The notes: a model not told the origin generated them from the sequence alone. A stretch of 64,000 nucleotides of DNA from Pseudarthrobacter oxydans (GCF_034258515.1 NZ_CP139438.1:1984001-2048000), one strand, 5' to 3'. Shown: positions 8,274 through 16,824, counted from the stretch's first letter. Program-made: numbers and translations.

Positions 8274-8660
8274 GGTGTGGACAATGTCCACACTTTGCTC
8301 CTCGGACTGGGTGGTATGGGGGTCGGACCGGGCCGGATTCCGCATGTTTCCGCGGGTTCCCAGTGTTCGCACGGGCTGGAATGCAGTTCGAGTCCCACCT
8401 CGGGCACAGCAGATCCCCTCGTCGGAGGGGCTTTTTGCTTTAACGTGCTGACGTGGCTTGTGGTGGTGTCCCCCTGAGGGCTGGTTCGCGGGCTTTTGGC
8501 CAAGCTGCCGCTTTGCCAATTCAGGTGTGTGGGGTGGCGGGTTCAGGTCCCTGGCTGGTGGGCCTTCCGCATGCCGGGGCTGGGTTATGTGGTTCCTCGT
8601 TCCGGTTCTGTCGGGGGTGGCCAACACCTATTCATGGGCCGGTGGAGCGGGGACGACATG
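8274..8660 (+). repeat. R1 repeat, copy 1 (right part missing)
   Basis: Begins with the palindrome GTGTGGACAATGTCCACAC (8275-8293). It then carries CGGATTCCGCATGTTT, a tRNA-like 3' end (8386-8407), a terminator hairpin (8415-8440) and a G/T-rich right part ending at GGACGACATG. It aligns by eye with 11700-12204 and 59080-59592 in the same order and direction. It does not encode a convincing protein. The reverse strand gives the familiar spurious peptide seen behind tRNA ends. Confidence 0.8.
8415..8440 (+). terminator. Intrinsic-terminator-like hairpin in R1 copy 1
   Basis: CCCCTC-GTCG-GAGGGG followed by CTTTTTGCTT. It directly follows a tRNA-like 3' end TTCGAGTCCCACCTCGGGCAC at 8387-8407. 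The other R1 copies keep the stem with compensating base changes. Confidence 0.6.
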
Positions 8661-8830
8661 CGGCATCCTGGTCAGGGTGCGCGGCGCCGGCAGCGTCAGC
8701 GACGTCACCGAGCGCGTGCTCGAATCCCTAAGCGACGTGGTGGGCGCCGCCTGAGCCATCGTCGCGTCGGCGATGACCTACGGTCCGCGTAGGGGAATGC
8801 ATACTCCATGGTTCTGCCAACCCGAGCCTA

Positions 8831-8965
8831 GAGTGGGGCATTCGTGCCGGCAAGGGCGGCGGCGACCACAACCTGATCCGTTCCTTGGGCCTGGTCATGG
8901 TGTTCTTCGGGCTTCTCTTTGGCGTCGCAATGGTCCAGGGATACTTCAACGTCACTGAAGAGTGA
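8831..8965 (+). pseudogene. Fragment of a small membrane protein
   Basis: The open frame reads a hydrophilic lead (AGKGGGDHNLIRS) and a single hydrophobic helix (LGLVMVFFGLLFGVAMVQGYF) to a TGA. No start codon or ribosome site is present in the frame. It is part of a stretch of gene remnants; the parent protein is not recognised. Confidence 0.35.
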
Positions 8966-9069
8966 CGGGGGCGCAAGGCCCGGAAAGGCAGCGGGCTGCC
9001 GAAGCCCTGGTGGGAGACCGACGATGACCGCGCCAACGAGTAGTTCCTGGAGCACTCCGATCCATGCCC

Positions 9070-9340
9070 TGCCGGCGGACCTGAGTTCACGGAGCTCTTC
9101 CAGCCGCTGCTGCCAGCGTGCCGCGTCGTCAGCCTTGCGCGTCGAGAACTTATCCCAGTCAGGAATGGACTCACGGGAGTCTCCGTAGGCGGGGAGAGGG
9201 CCCCGGCCGCAACCTCGCGGCGGCGCCTATATAGCCACGCGCCCAGCGCCCTCTCCCGTGGCGTCTTCCCGCCAGGGCTGTGGAGCCGCCCCTTGGCCTC
9301 GTGGAAAGCGATGACGTCGGCAAGGTTCCGCAGACCCGAC
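9070..9340 (-). pseudogene. Helicase-associated-domain protein remnant, frameshifted
   Basis: The minus strand reads LRNLADVIAFHEAKGRLHSPGG, RERALGAWLYRRRREVAAGALSP. After a frame change near 9186 it reads AYGDSRESIPDWDKFSTRKADDAARWQQRLEELREL. This pattern of W-rich helical repeats is the helicase-associated domain common in actinobacterial orphan proteins. There is no start, no stop in frame and no helicase part. Confidence 0.6.
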
Positions 9341-9499
9341 TTTGAGGGCCTCGTAACTGGGTCTACCTTCGCGGATCGGTGTTGGGCCAGCAGCCCGGCG
9401 TCTGCCCGTTTTGCGATGGAGCTTCTTCCAGCGCGGCAATCCTGGCCGCAAAAAGGCCCCGGTGGTACATCTCCACCCATTCAGCCCGCGGTGCTGGCT

Positions 9500-9694
9500 G
9501 CCGTGCGGGTCTCCCTGGCGCCTGGAGTCTCCTGCAGGAGGGGCGGCACGGCGCATTTCGGCGATGCGCAGCCGCAGGAACGTGATGACCAGGATCAGGA
9601 CGTAGATGGCCAGGCCCGTCAGCACCGCCATGAACACGAAGTAGAGGCCACCATGAAGTCGAATCGCGGAGGGTAGTTCAAGGGTCCCCCAATG
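9500..9694 (-). pseudogene. Single-pass membrane protein fragment
   Basis: The minus strand encodes one clear transmembrane helix (LYFVFMAVLTGLAIYVLILV) followed by LRLRIAEMRRAAPP. It is joined in frame to the penicillin-binding-protein remnant on one side and to nonsense on the other, so it is most likely debris. Family not recognised. Confidence 0.3.
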
Positions 9695-9751
9695 GTTGCG
9701 TCCTACGAGCCTAGCGCGGCTCTCCGTACTCTTGGGGCAGCGCGACCGGGG

Positions 9752-10006
9752 GAGTGGTGAACGACGGACGTTGACCACGACGACATACTGGGGATCGTCC
9801 ACTGGGGCTATGCCCACGAGCGAGGCGGTGTACCCGTCCAACACGATGCCATCGTCGGCGACGGCTTTCGCGGTCCCGGTCTTCCTGCCGACCCGGTAGC
9901 CGGGGACCTCGATGTCTTTGGTTCCGCCGGCGGTGACGACGCTTTCCAAAATATCCACGTGCCTGTCGTGCTTGGTGTCGCTGACGGCCCGGGCCTCCGG
10001 TTGCAC
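9752..10006 (-). pseudogene. Penicillin-binding protein transpeptidase domain fragment
   Basis: The minus strand reads RHVDILESVVTAGGTKDIEVPGYRVGRKTGTAKAV and then DGYTASLVGIAPVDDPQYVVVV. The KTGT box and the preceding VPGYRV segment are the third active-site motif of class B transpeptidases (FtsI/PBP2 type). The SxxK and SxN motifs are absent. It is a C-terminal scrap, not a working gene. Confidence 0.75.
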
Positions 10007-10169
10007 TGGATGCTTGCGTCATCGGGGTCGGTACAGGACTTGTCGCACTTGACTTGCACATCATTTTTAAAGCCCCTAGGTTGTCCCGGACAGGGTTCCT
10101 AACAGACTTGTGGGCCCTGACGCCTGCTCAGCAGGGCGGGTGATATCTAGTTATTTGGGGGTTTCTAGA

Positions 10170-10823
10170 GTGGTTTATTTATCTACGTCTTGGTCGAGAG
10201 TTTCTTGGATATTAACGACCATTGTTGCGGTAATTGGGCTCGTTTTTGTTTCGGTGGCGCCCGCTGACGCTTCGGGGAGTAAAACGATAAGCGCGGGTGG
10301 ATCTGGAGTTGTGTTGCACGAGCCCACGGCAGCTTAAAAGGCAGAGGCCATGCGGCGTTTGGATCAGGCGCAAAAAGCAGACCCCGAGGGCTTCGACGAG
10401 CGGCTCCGCCTGATCAAGAATTCCAAGGAGCTTATGACTTACCTCTCCTCGGATAGTCGTTTCGACGCCGGACTCCAACAGAAGTTCCTTGCTGCTTCCA
10501 TGCCTACTGAAGTTCTTCAGTCGCTGGTTTCATTGACAGAAACAGGGTACTTAACTCTTGAGGTAAAAGACGGTCCTAACAACACCAAGGTGGCCAAGTT
10601 CAGCAAGGCTGAGCCGACCCTGGTAGGCGGCGGTAAGGGAAGCATGGCCATGAAGCCCATGTTCCCACAGTGTCCCTCGGCCTGGGCCGCTATGTGGGCT
10701 TGGTGGGGAACAAATGCAGCTTTCTGTGGCGCCATGGGCTTCTTCGGGCCGGGTGCCGCTATCGCCTGCTCCGGCTTCATGATGCTTGCCGGCTCCGCTA
10801 TCGATTTCAACAAAGGGTGCTAA
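10170..10823 (+). pseudogene. Halocin-C8-like bacteriocin precursor candidate, interrupted by an in-frame TAA
   Basis: From GTG at 10170 a signal peptide (hydrophobic WILTTIVAVIGLVFVSV, cleavage after ADA) leads to a TAA at 10335-10337. The same frame continues from 10350 for 157 residues. That part has a charged helical pro-region and a hydrophobic, Trp/Gly/Ala-rich tail of about 50 residues with four cysteines (108, 126, 140, 157 of the second part). A secreted leader, propeptide and Cys/Gly-rich hydrophobic tail resemble halocin-C8-type bacteriocins. A single GAA to TAA change would explain the break. Base composition is lower in GC than the flanks. Confidence 0.5.
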
Positions 10824-11209
10824 TGACGACTACTTCTAAATCAACCGAGCGCAACTACTGGCTGGCGTTGTCGGCCCTGTTCGGAGTGACGGTTAGTGTT
10901 GTGGCCATGACGGACCCGCCATGGTCCGTGGCGATGGTCCTAGCCTTCGTTCTGTTCGTGGTTCTGCAAAGCATCCACTACAGACAAATCGGTCACCACG
11001 TACAAGGGAAACTTGCTACCGCCAACCCAGGGGTTGGCATCCTCGGGGCTGTCTTCGGAGGCGCAGCAGTTCTCATCCATGGCAGCCCGATAGCTCTATG
11101 GGCAGGGCCCGTCCTCGGCCTCGTGACCTTTGTCGGTCTGTTCCTGTTCCTCCAGCGGTTTGGTCGATTCCACCACAGTCACAACACGAACTCCATCTGG
11201 ACCAATTAG
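10823..11209 (+). CDS. Small four-helix membrane protein, possible immunity protein
   Basis: 128 residues with about four hydrophobic helices (YWLALSALFGVTVSVVAM, VAMVLAFVLFVVLQ, GVGILGAVFGGAAVLI, LVTFVGLFLFLQ) and a His-rich C-terminus. The ATG at 10823 overlaps the stop of the preceding candidate bacteriocin gene (TAATG), so the two are translationally coupled. Membrane proteins in this position often protect the producer. The family is not recognised and the role is inferred from context only. Confidence 0.6.
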   Translation: MTTTSKSTERNYWLALSALFGVTVSVVAMTDPPWSVAMVLAFVLFVVLQSIHYRQIGHHVQGKLATANPGVGILGAVFGGAAVLIHGSPIALWAGPVLGLVTFVGLFLFLQRFGRFHHSHNTNSIWTN

Positions 11210-11215
11210 CCTGTG

Positions 11216-11261
11216 TTGAGGGCCGTACGAGCGGGCATTATCAGCCCCGTACGGCCCTCAA
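11216..11261. terminator. Strong hairpin after the bacteriocin-like pair
   Basis: TTGAGGGCCGTACG (11216-11229) and CGTACGGCCCTCAA (11248-11261) form a perfect 14-bp stem just after the stop codon at 11209. There is only a short U tract (CGTTTCC) downstream. It can terminate in either direction. Confidence 0.7.
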
Positions 11262-11699
11262 CTCGTTTCCCGTTGAAGTGGCAGTTCATTCCTATCACCG
11301 TGAAACCTGCTGGTTAAAGAAAGAGAGCCTTCCAAGACTGAGCAGCAGCGGCTCGTGGACGTACGCCACAGATGCCCAGTACAGGGTGGCCGGGTCCACC
11401 AACGTCTGGACCCGCAAAGCACCCAGGCCAGCGTCTACTGCTGAGTGTTGCCCTGAAATGTCCGCTTCACTCGGACGGGCCTGTCGATATGGAAAGGAGC
11501 CGGAGCTGCCCCGGCCGTCACCAACGCTGCATCGCCCCAGTGGAACGGTTCCCGGATCTGCCTGGATTCGGTCACACCGAGGTCCGGACGGGTTCGTCTA
11601 GCCGGGTCAACGGCAACGTCTATTAACAACTGGTGAAGTCGGGTGGCCTTGGAGAGTAATTCAAAGGTGGCGTTCCTAAGCACCAGCTCGGGGGAAAAG
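11262..11699. other. Stretch without a supported gene
   Basis: Only short, unlike frames are open here. No conserved motif, ribosome site or RNA gene was recognised between the hairpin and the second R1 copy. Confidence 0.5.
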
Positions 11700-12204
11700 G
11701 AGTGTGGACAATGTGCACACTCCTGGCCTCGGAGTAGCCCGTAAAGCCGCCGGACTGCTTCGGATTCCGCATGTCTTCGCGGGTTCCCAGTGTTTTCAAG
11801 GGTGGGAATGTAGTTCGAGTCCCACCTCGGGCACGACATATCGCCTCGTCAGAGGCGATCTTGCTTTGACGTGTGTACAAAGCTTGATTCTCGTCGCTCT
11901 GACGGGTTGGTTCGCGGGCTGTGGCCTGGCTGCCGCTGAGCCTATTTAGGTGTGTGGGTGGCGGGTTCAAGGCCCTTGCTGGTGGGCCTTCCGCCTGCTG
12001 TGGCTGCGGTTATGCGGTACCTCGTGTTGGTTGTCTCGGGTTGGCCGGGGGTGGCCTACACCTGTTCATGGACCGGGGGAGCGGGCACAACATGACTTCG
12101 CCGATTGCGGTGCGAAACTTCCTTGGACGGCCCCGCTTTTTGGGCGCGGGAACTGGGGAACCGCTGTTTTGTCCTGCCAAAGGAGGTGTGGACAGTGTCA
12201 ACAC
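11700..12204 (+). repeat. R1 repeat, copy 2 (full-length reference copy)
   Basis: Bounded left by GTGTGGACAATGTGCACAC (11702-11720) and right by GTGTGGACAGTGTCAACAC (12186-12204). Inside are CGGATTCCGCATGTCTT, GCGGGTTCCCAGTGTT, a tRNA-like T-arm/acceptor end (11813-11834) and a hairpin (11841-11858). A right half rich in GGTGGGCCTTCCGC and ACACCTGTTCATGG motifs follows, then GTCCTGCCAAAGG before the right palindrome. About 505 bp. Same orientation as copies 1 and 3. Confidence 0.8.
11841..11870 (+). terminator. Terminator-like hairpin in R1 copy 2
   Basis: TCGCCTC-GTCA-GAGGCGA followed by TCTTGCTTTG. Compared with copy 1 (CCCCTC/GAGGGG) the second stem pair has changed from C-G to G-C on both sides, which keeps the pairing. 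Confidence 0.6.
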
Positions 12205-12680
12205 TTACTTCTGCCTTAAGGGCCGCTGGGGCCGACTTGTGGGCGTTGCAGCAGATTCCAGATTGCCGGCCGAGCATACCGCCTCGATTCCGCAGGGGAG
12301 TGGCCCCATCCAGGTGCTGGAAATGACAGACAGCGACGCTGGATCTGGTTGTACAAAAAGTGCAGGGAGGGGCCTGGCCGCTCTGAGTTCTTGGGGCACT
12401 AGCTGGCGGCGCGGCAGCCCTGGCAGTGTGAATTTGTTTGCCTTCCTATGTGCCCATTGACCGGCTGCAGTACGTCCGGACGGGCATGAAACCGACGAAT
12501 GACCTGGCCGTGTCCTTTTGAGTGGCGTGGCGGTTTGAGCGGAGTCAGAAGTGTCCGGTTTGGGTCTACGAGTTTCTTGAGCCATCGCCACAAAAATGGA
12601 GGAGGGGCCCTACTCTGACACCTGGCACACGCCAGCCTGACGTGTGCCTCATCATGGAGCCGGCCCCGGCCGGGAAGGGG
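12205..12680. other. Stretch without a supported gene
   Basis: Short open frames only. A segment at 12535-12600 reads on the minus strand as WLKKLVDPNRTLLTPLKPP, which may be debris from a mobile element, but nothing confirms it. Confidence 0.4.
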
Positions 12681-12709
12681 AAAGCCCTCGACCGGAGCGG
12701 GTCGAGGGC
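12681..12709 (-). terminator. Terminator of the MHS transporter gene
   Basis: On the minus strand GCCCTCGACC/GGTCGAGGGC forms a 10-bp stem with a 6-base loop, followed by TTTCCCCTT. It lies 37 bases past the transporter stop. Confidence 0.65.
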
Positions 12710-12745
12710 CTTCTTCATGTGCAGTGCTGGGGAGGAGATGGAGGT

Positions 12746-14167
12746 CTACGCCTTGGAACTGTTCGCCTGGGTCCCGCCGTGTGGAGTCTCGAAGAGCAGG
12801 TGCTCTCCTTCGAGCACTTCGGGGTCTGCCGGTGCGACGGTGGCACGTGGGCCCTTGCTGCCGGTCTCGGGGAGCGTGAAGTAGACGAGGAGGGAGAGGG
12901 TGACAATGGCGATCATGTAGTACGCAACGAACATGGGCTGTCCGGCGCCGACGAATGCAGCGGCGATAAGTGGTGCGGTGCCACCGAAGACGGCGATGAC
13001 GATCTGGTGCGCGAAGCCGATGCCTGCTACCCGGACTGAGGCCGGAAAGAGCTCGGCCTGGATTGTCGGGTAAACGGCCTGCCAAATACCGAGAACTACC
13101 CACCCGGATGCCGAAACTAGAACGTATACCCAGAAGCCTGGCTGGTTCAGCAGCAGAAGCAGTGGGTAGAAGAGCACGATCATGCCGATGGCACCGATGA
13201 TGGGGAAGATCTTGCGTCGGCCGAGGCGGTCGGAAAGGTATCCGCAGACCGGCACGATGACCACGAGCAATACCAGCCCGATAACGCTCCCGGCCAGGGT
13301 GGAGGACAGGTCCCGGCCGGTGGTCAGCTTGGCATAGGTGGGGAGGAAGGTGGCCCAGGTGTAGTAGGCCACTGCCGGGGCAGAGAGTGCCGCTGCCTGG
13401 AGCAGAGCCTTCGGGTGTTCGCGGATAAGGTCTTTCAGGCGCGCCCAGGCGGACTTTTGATCGACGAGGGCAGCTGCCTCAAACTCAGGGGTCTCATCCG
13501 AGCGGGCCCGCAGGATGAGACCGGCGACGCCGAGAACGCCGCCGATGACGAACGGGATTCGCCAACCCCAGGCTGCGAGTTCGGCGGGAGCAAAGGATGA
13601 TGTCACGATTGCGGCGGAACCGGTCGCTGCGAGGGTTGCGAGGCCGCTTGCCATGTTGGAGAACGAGCCGAACAGGCCCCTCCGGTTCGCGGGAGCGTGT
13701 TCGACCATGAACGCGATGGCGCTTTGCTGCTCGGTGCCGGCCGAGATTCCCTGGAGGATGCGTGCAACCAGGAAGAGAACAGGTGCTGCGTAGCCGATCG
13801 TCGCGAATGAGGGGGTGAGGCCGATGATGAGAGAGCCGAGCGCCATTCCGGAGATGGACAGCGTCAGGATGAGCCGGCGGCCGTAACGGTCGGCCAGCGG
13901 CGAGATGATGATTCCGCTGAGCGGGCGTATAACAAAACCGACGGCGTAGGTGAGCAGCGCTGCGACAAGGGACGCGAAGGGGTTCTCGCTTGGGAATATC
14001 TGTCCCGCGAACACCGCTGCCAGCAGCCCGTAGATGTACCAGTCGTACCACTCCACAAAGTGGCCGATCGTGCCTGCCACCATGTTGACGGAGCGCCGGG
14101 GCGGCTCCGGCACTTCCAAAAATTCAGAAGGGCCCGAGCTGTCGAGCGCATCTTTTGAGGTCTTCAT
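12746..14167 (-). CDS. MHS-family MFS transporter (metabolite:proton symporter)
   Basis: About 473 residues with 12 predicted membrane helices. HFVEWYDWYIYGLLAAVFAG at the start, ADRYGRRLILTLS in the first cytoplasmic loop and GISAGTEQQSA are marks of the MHS subfamily (ProP, ShiA, KgtP), which imports organic or sugar acids with protons. An ATG at 14179 is also possible, but GGAGAG is placed better for the ATG at 14167 (MKTSK). The promoter region holds three copies of the GCAACCGATCTCA-type box also found before the aldolase and dehydrogenase genes. It is therefore probably the importer of this catabolic regulon. Confidence 0.88.
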   Translation of the reverse strand: MKTSKDALDSSGPSEFLEVPEPPRRSVNMVAGTIGHFVEWYDWYIYGLLAAVFAGQIFPSENPFASLVAALLTYAVGFVIRPLSGIIISPLADRYGRRLILTLSISGMALGSLIIGLTPSFATIGYAAPVLFLVARILQGISAGTEQQSAIAFMVEHAPANRRGLFGSFSNMASGLATLAATGSAAIVTSSFAPAELAAWGWRIPFVIGGVLGVAGLILRARSDETPEFEAAALVDQKSAWARLKDLIREHPKALLQAAALSAPAVAYYTWATFLPTYAKLTTGRDLSSTLAGSVIGLVLLVVIVPVCGYLSDRLGRRKIFPIIGAIGMIVLFYPLLLLLNQPGFWVYVLVSASGWVVLGIWQAVYPTIQAELFPASVRVAGIGFAHQIVIAVFGGTAPLIAAAFVGAGQPMFVAYYMIAIVTLSLLVYFTLPETGSKGPRATVAPADPEVLEGEHLLFETPHGGTQANSSKA

Positions 14168-14255
14168 TGAACTCTCCATACTTTCACGTTTGCTGAGGAG
14201 GGGTTAGGGATTGCACCGGAGGCAATCGGTCCTCCGGCTTTTCACCGGAACCAAT

Positions 14256-14293
14256 AAGATCGATTGCTGAGATCGGTTGCAGAGATCGGTTGC
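14256..14293. promoter_or_regulatory. Tandem operator boxes upstream of the MHS transporter
   Basis: Three adjacent boxes: AAGATCGATTGC (14256-14267), TGAGATCGGTTGC (14268-14280) and AGAGATCGGTTGC (14281-14293). The middle one is the exact reverse complement of the boxes at 15800-15825. Spacing of 12-13 bp puts them nearly one helical turn apart. Likely target of the LacI regulator encoded at 16817. Confidence 0.7.
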
Positions 14294-14507
14294 AACAACA
14301 CTAAGGGTGGCAAAAGAGACTTGTCAACGTCTTTTTGTGAGTCGCGTCGCAGATTCTGGCATTGCCGCCTCCGGAGGAGAGCAACCACTTTGTGCACTGG
14401 AGGCCTGCCTCGGTCGATTTAGGGGTGGTGTGGCCAATTCATGCTGCAGGCTGAAAGAGCGGCCCGCGTAGAACTGGCCGAAATGAGCGGCTCTGGCGGC
14501 TGAGCCG

Positions 14508-15056
14508 TCACCCCTCTGCCGGAAGGGGTGTCTCGTTGTTGAAGTCCAGGTACTGCACGCCTGACCACGTGCATTCCAAACTCCCATAGACGGACCAGTA
14601 CTCATCCCAATGGGAAAGCTTCCACTGGTCCCGTTCCAGGCCGCGGCGGGTCAGCCGGTCCCGCAGAAGGTCCTGGGGGACCCTTACCCGCACCACCGTG
14701 GTCTCAGAAGGTGGCCAATGGAACTTTTCTGCCGCGCGCGTCAGAAAATCCGGATCGTCAAAGTAGGCTCCGAAAGGGGCATCGAGCACGACGGACCGGC
14801 CCAGACGCAGGTTGGCTCCGGCCACGTCCATGAGTGTCTCGTACTCGAGGGGCAGCAGGTTGTCGCGATAGTAGTCGTTGGATTCCCGGTCGGTGGGGTC
14901 GTGTCCAGTTGCCTTCAGCGCGAACTCGACGAAGCGTCCGCATATCCGGTCTTTGTCCAGGTATGCCGCGTTGTTTTCTTGTGCTGTTCTCTGCGCGATC
15001 GTGGTTTTCCCGGAGCCCGCCGGGCCGATGACAATAAAGACGCTGGGGACTGTCAT
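14508..15056 (-). CDS. P-loop sugar or sugar-acid kinase candidate (AAA/gluconokinase-like)
   Basis: 182 residues. Walker A GPAGSGKTT at about residue 11, a lid region with ESNDYYRDNLLPLEYETLM, the Walker B-like VVLDAPF and a late RRGLERDQWK segment. It resembles gluconate-kinase-type P-loop phosphotransferases. The start codon overlaps the stop of the KDPG aldolase gene (ATGA), so the two are co-translated. It may phosphorylate the 2-keto-3-deoxy acid that the aldolase splits, replacing the usual PfkB-type KDG kinase. That role is inference. Confidence 0.7.
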   Translation of the reverse strand: MTVPSVFIVIGPAGSGKTTIAQRTAQENNAAYLDKDRICGRFVEFALKATGHDPTDRESNDYYRDNLLPLEYETLMDVAGANLRLGRSVVLDAPFGAYFDDPDFLTRAAEKFHWPPSETTVVRVRVPQDLLRDRLTRRGLERDQWKLSHWDEYWSVYGSLECTWSGVQYLDFNNETPLPAEG

Positions 15057-15700
15057 CGGCGGGCCTCTGCCACTGCGGAAAGGAACTCTTCGGCGGCTTT
15101 GGTGACGCGGCCAAAGTCGCCATCGGGCTGCCAGGCTTTGGTCACATAGCTGCCGACGCCGACACCTGCAACGCCCGCGGCAAACCATTCGCTGACGTTC
15201 TCCAGCGTTACGCCGCCTGCCGGCATGATCGGCAGGTGTGCCAGCGGAGCGAGCACGGACTTGGCGTAGGGGATGCCGCCAGCCTCGGTGGGGAAGAGCT
15301 TGAGGATGTCAGCGCCCGCCTCTGCGGAGTTAACAAGCTCGGTCGGCGTGTAGGCCCCGCTAATAGTGGGTATCTGGTAGCGGTTCGCTGTCCGGATCAT
15401 CGCCGGGTTCAGCTGGGGACTGACCAGGAATTCAGCCCCGGCGCGGATGCACTCGTAGGCCGAGTGCTCGTCCAGTACCGTTCCGGCGCCGATCGCGACT
15501 CCATTGGACCCATGTTTGGCGGAGAGCCGGCGGATTACCTCGACGGCGCCCGGGATCGACAGTGTGATTTCAAGGGCGCGGAAGCCTCCGGCGATGGCAG
15601 CTTCCGCAACGCGTTCTGCCACGTCGGCGTTCTCCAGGCGGACGATGAGGACGGCGCCTGATTCGTCGATGGTCTGCAGGGTGCGAAGTTTCTTATACAT
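15053..15700 (-). CDS. eda: KDPG/KHG aldolase (2-dehydro-3-deoxy-phosphogluconate aldolase family)
   Basis: 215 residues. ALEITLSIPGAVEVI carries the family's catalytic Glu, GAGTVLD and the ILKLFPTEAGGIPYAKS segment with the Schiff-base lysine follow, then PAGGVTLENVSEWFAAG. It is a class I aldolase making pyruvate plus a short aldehyde or glyceraldehyde 3-phosphate. AAAGG precedes the ATG at 15700. Its divergent promoter contains two perfect tandem GCAACCGATCTCA boxes. The exact substrate stereochemistry is open. Confidence 0.9.
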   Translation of the reverse strand: MYKKLRTLQTIDESGAVLIVRLENADVAERVAEAAIAGGFRALEITLSIPGAVEVIRRLSAKHGSNGVAIGAGTVLDEHSAYECIRAGAEFLVSPQLNPAMIRTANRYQIPTISGAYTPTELVNSAEAGADILKLFPTEAGGIPYAKSVLAPLAHLPIMPAGGVTLENVSEWFAAGVAGVGVGSYVTKAWQPDGDFGRVTKAAEEFLSAVAEARR

Positions 15701-15799
15701 GGTGGCCTTTCTTGGGCCCAAGCGGGTTTGGTTTTGCTTATCGTCTGGGCCGCTGTTGTGGTGTCGTTGACAAACTCTCCCACCATCCATAGTGTTATT

Positions 15800-15825
15800 G
15801 CAACCGATCTCAGCAACCGATCTCA
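15800..15825. promoter_or_regulatory. Two perfect tandem 13-bp operator boxes between divergent operons
   Basis: GCAACCGATCTCA occurs at 15800-15812 and again immediately at 15813-15825, between the aldolase gene (left) and the dehydrogenase gene (right). The same 13-mer, inverted, is at 14268-14280. One regulator would coordinate all three transcription units. Confidence 0.75.
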
Positions 15826-15843
15826 TACAAGGGGGTATCGCGG

Positions 15844-16824
15844 TTGACTCACGAACGCACAATCATTCTTGGTGCTTCCCACTGGCACGTTCCGCTGTAC
15901 GCACAGGCGATTGCCGAAATGCATCAGGTCGTCGGCGTCAGTGACGACGACGTGTCCCTCGTCCAGGGCCTGGCCGATGGCTGGGGAGCACCGGTGGAAG
16001 CTGACTGGCGGAAGCTGGTTGACCTTCCCGACATTGGGCTCGCCTACGTTTTTGGCCCCCATTCCGACATGGCGGAGAAGTGTCACGCCCTGATCGAACG
16101 CGGTATTCCCTTCGTGGTGGAGAAGCCGCTGGGAACTTCCCTTGCCGAACTCTCTGCTGTGCGCAAGGCCGCCGATGCAGCCGGCGTCCCTGCCACCGTC
16201 CCGCTGGTCCAGCGGGACGGTCCAACCGACCGATGGCTTGCTAAGGCAGGGCGGCCGACGTACCAGCGAACGTCATTCATTGCCGGACCGCCGTCCCGCT
16301 ACCTCGACAACGCCAATCCCTGGATGCTCGATCCTGTCAGCGCAGGCGGGGGATGCCTGGCGAACCTGGGCCCCCACTTTGTCGACCTGTTCCTGCAGAG
16401 CTGCGCAGAACCGGCGGCACATGTCGACTCGCGGCTTTCGTCGGTTCTGCACGGCGGAGCCGTTGAGGACCACGCCAGCCTCATCATCTCCACGCCGGAG
16501 GGGCGGGAAGCCATCGTGGAGGTCGGTTACGCATTTCCCGGCTCCCCGCTTAAGCGCTACTGCAGCTACACCTCGGTCGGTGAAGCAGGATTCGCCTCCG
16601 TTGACTCCGATGGCTCTGCTACCTTCACCGCCGTGGACGGGACCACGGAGTCCGCCAAAATCGACGTGGACAGCGACCCGTTGTACGGTCCGTTCGTACG
16701 GCGTGTGGCTCAGACACTGGAAGATGGATTCCGGGGCCTGCCGACGCTGGCCCAGCTCGAAAACGTCATGCGCCCCATTTGGCAGGCATATGACGACCAG
16801 CACGGAGGAAAAGAACATGCCTGA
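15844..16824 (+). CDS. Gfo/Idh/MocA-family oxidoreductase
   Basis: 326 residues starting at TTG after AGGGGG. N-terminal Rossmann segment (TIILGASHWHVPLYAQAIAEM, slightly degenerate glycine loop) and the EKPLGTSLAE motif that holds the catalytic Lys, then the alpha/beta substrate domain with GGGCLANLGPHFVDLFL. Such enzymes oxidise or reduce sugars and inositols with NAD(P). First gene of a rightward operon whose genes overlap by 4-8 bases. The substrate is unknown. Confidence 0.85.
   Translation: MTHERTIILGASHWHVPLYAQAIAEMHQVVGVSDDDVSLVQGLADGWGAPVEADWRKLVDLPDIGLAYVFGPHSDMAEKCHALIERGIPFVVEKPLGTSLAELSAVRKAADAAGVPATVPLVQRDGPTDRWLAKAGRPTYQRTSFIAGPPSRYLDNANPWMLDPVSAGGGCLANLGPHFVDLFLQSCAEPAAHVDSRLSSVLHGGAVEDHASLIISTPEGREAIVEVGYAFPGSPLKRYCSYTSVGEAGFASVDSDGSATFTAVDGTTESAKIDVDSDPLYGPFVRRVAQTLEDGFRGLPTLAQLENVMRPIWQAYDDQHGGKEHA

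Noticed and set aside
8330..8420. A complete tRNA gene in R1
   Set aside because: Only the T-loop and acceptor 3' side are present. The 5' acceptor strand, D arm and anticodon arm cannot be formed, and the T stem does not pair.
11702..11720. R1 palindrome as a dif/Xer recombination site
   Set aside because: The sequence does not resemble the actinobacterial dif core and occurs several times. A DnaA-box-like reading fits better.
15800..15825. Start of a CRISPR-like repeat array
   Set aside because: The repeats are 13 bp and directly adjacent without spacers, and lie in a promoter gap. Operator boxes explain them better.
16142..16816. Long in-frame extension upstream of the LacI regulator
   Set aside because: It overlaps the well conserved Gfo/Idh/MocA gene in another frame. 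The LacI fold and its ribosome site begin at 16817.
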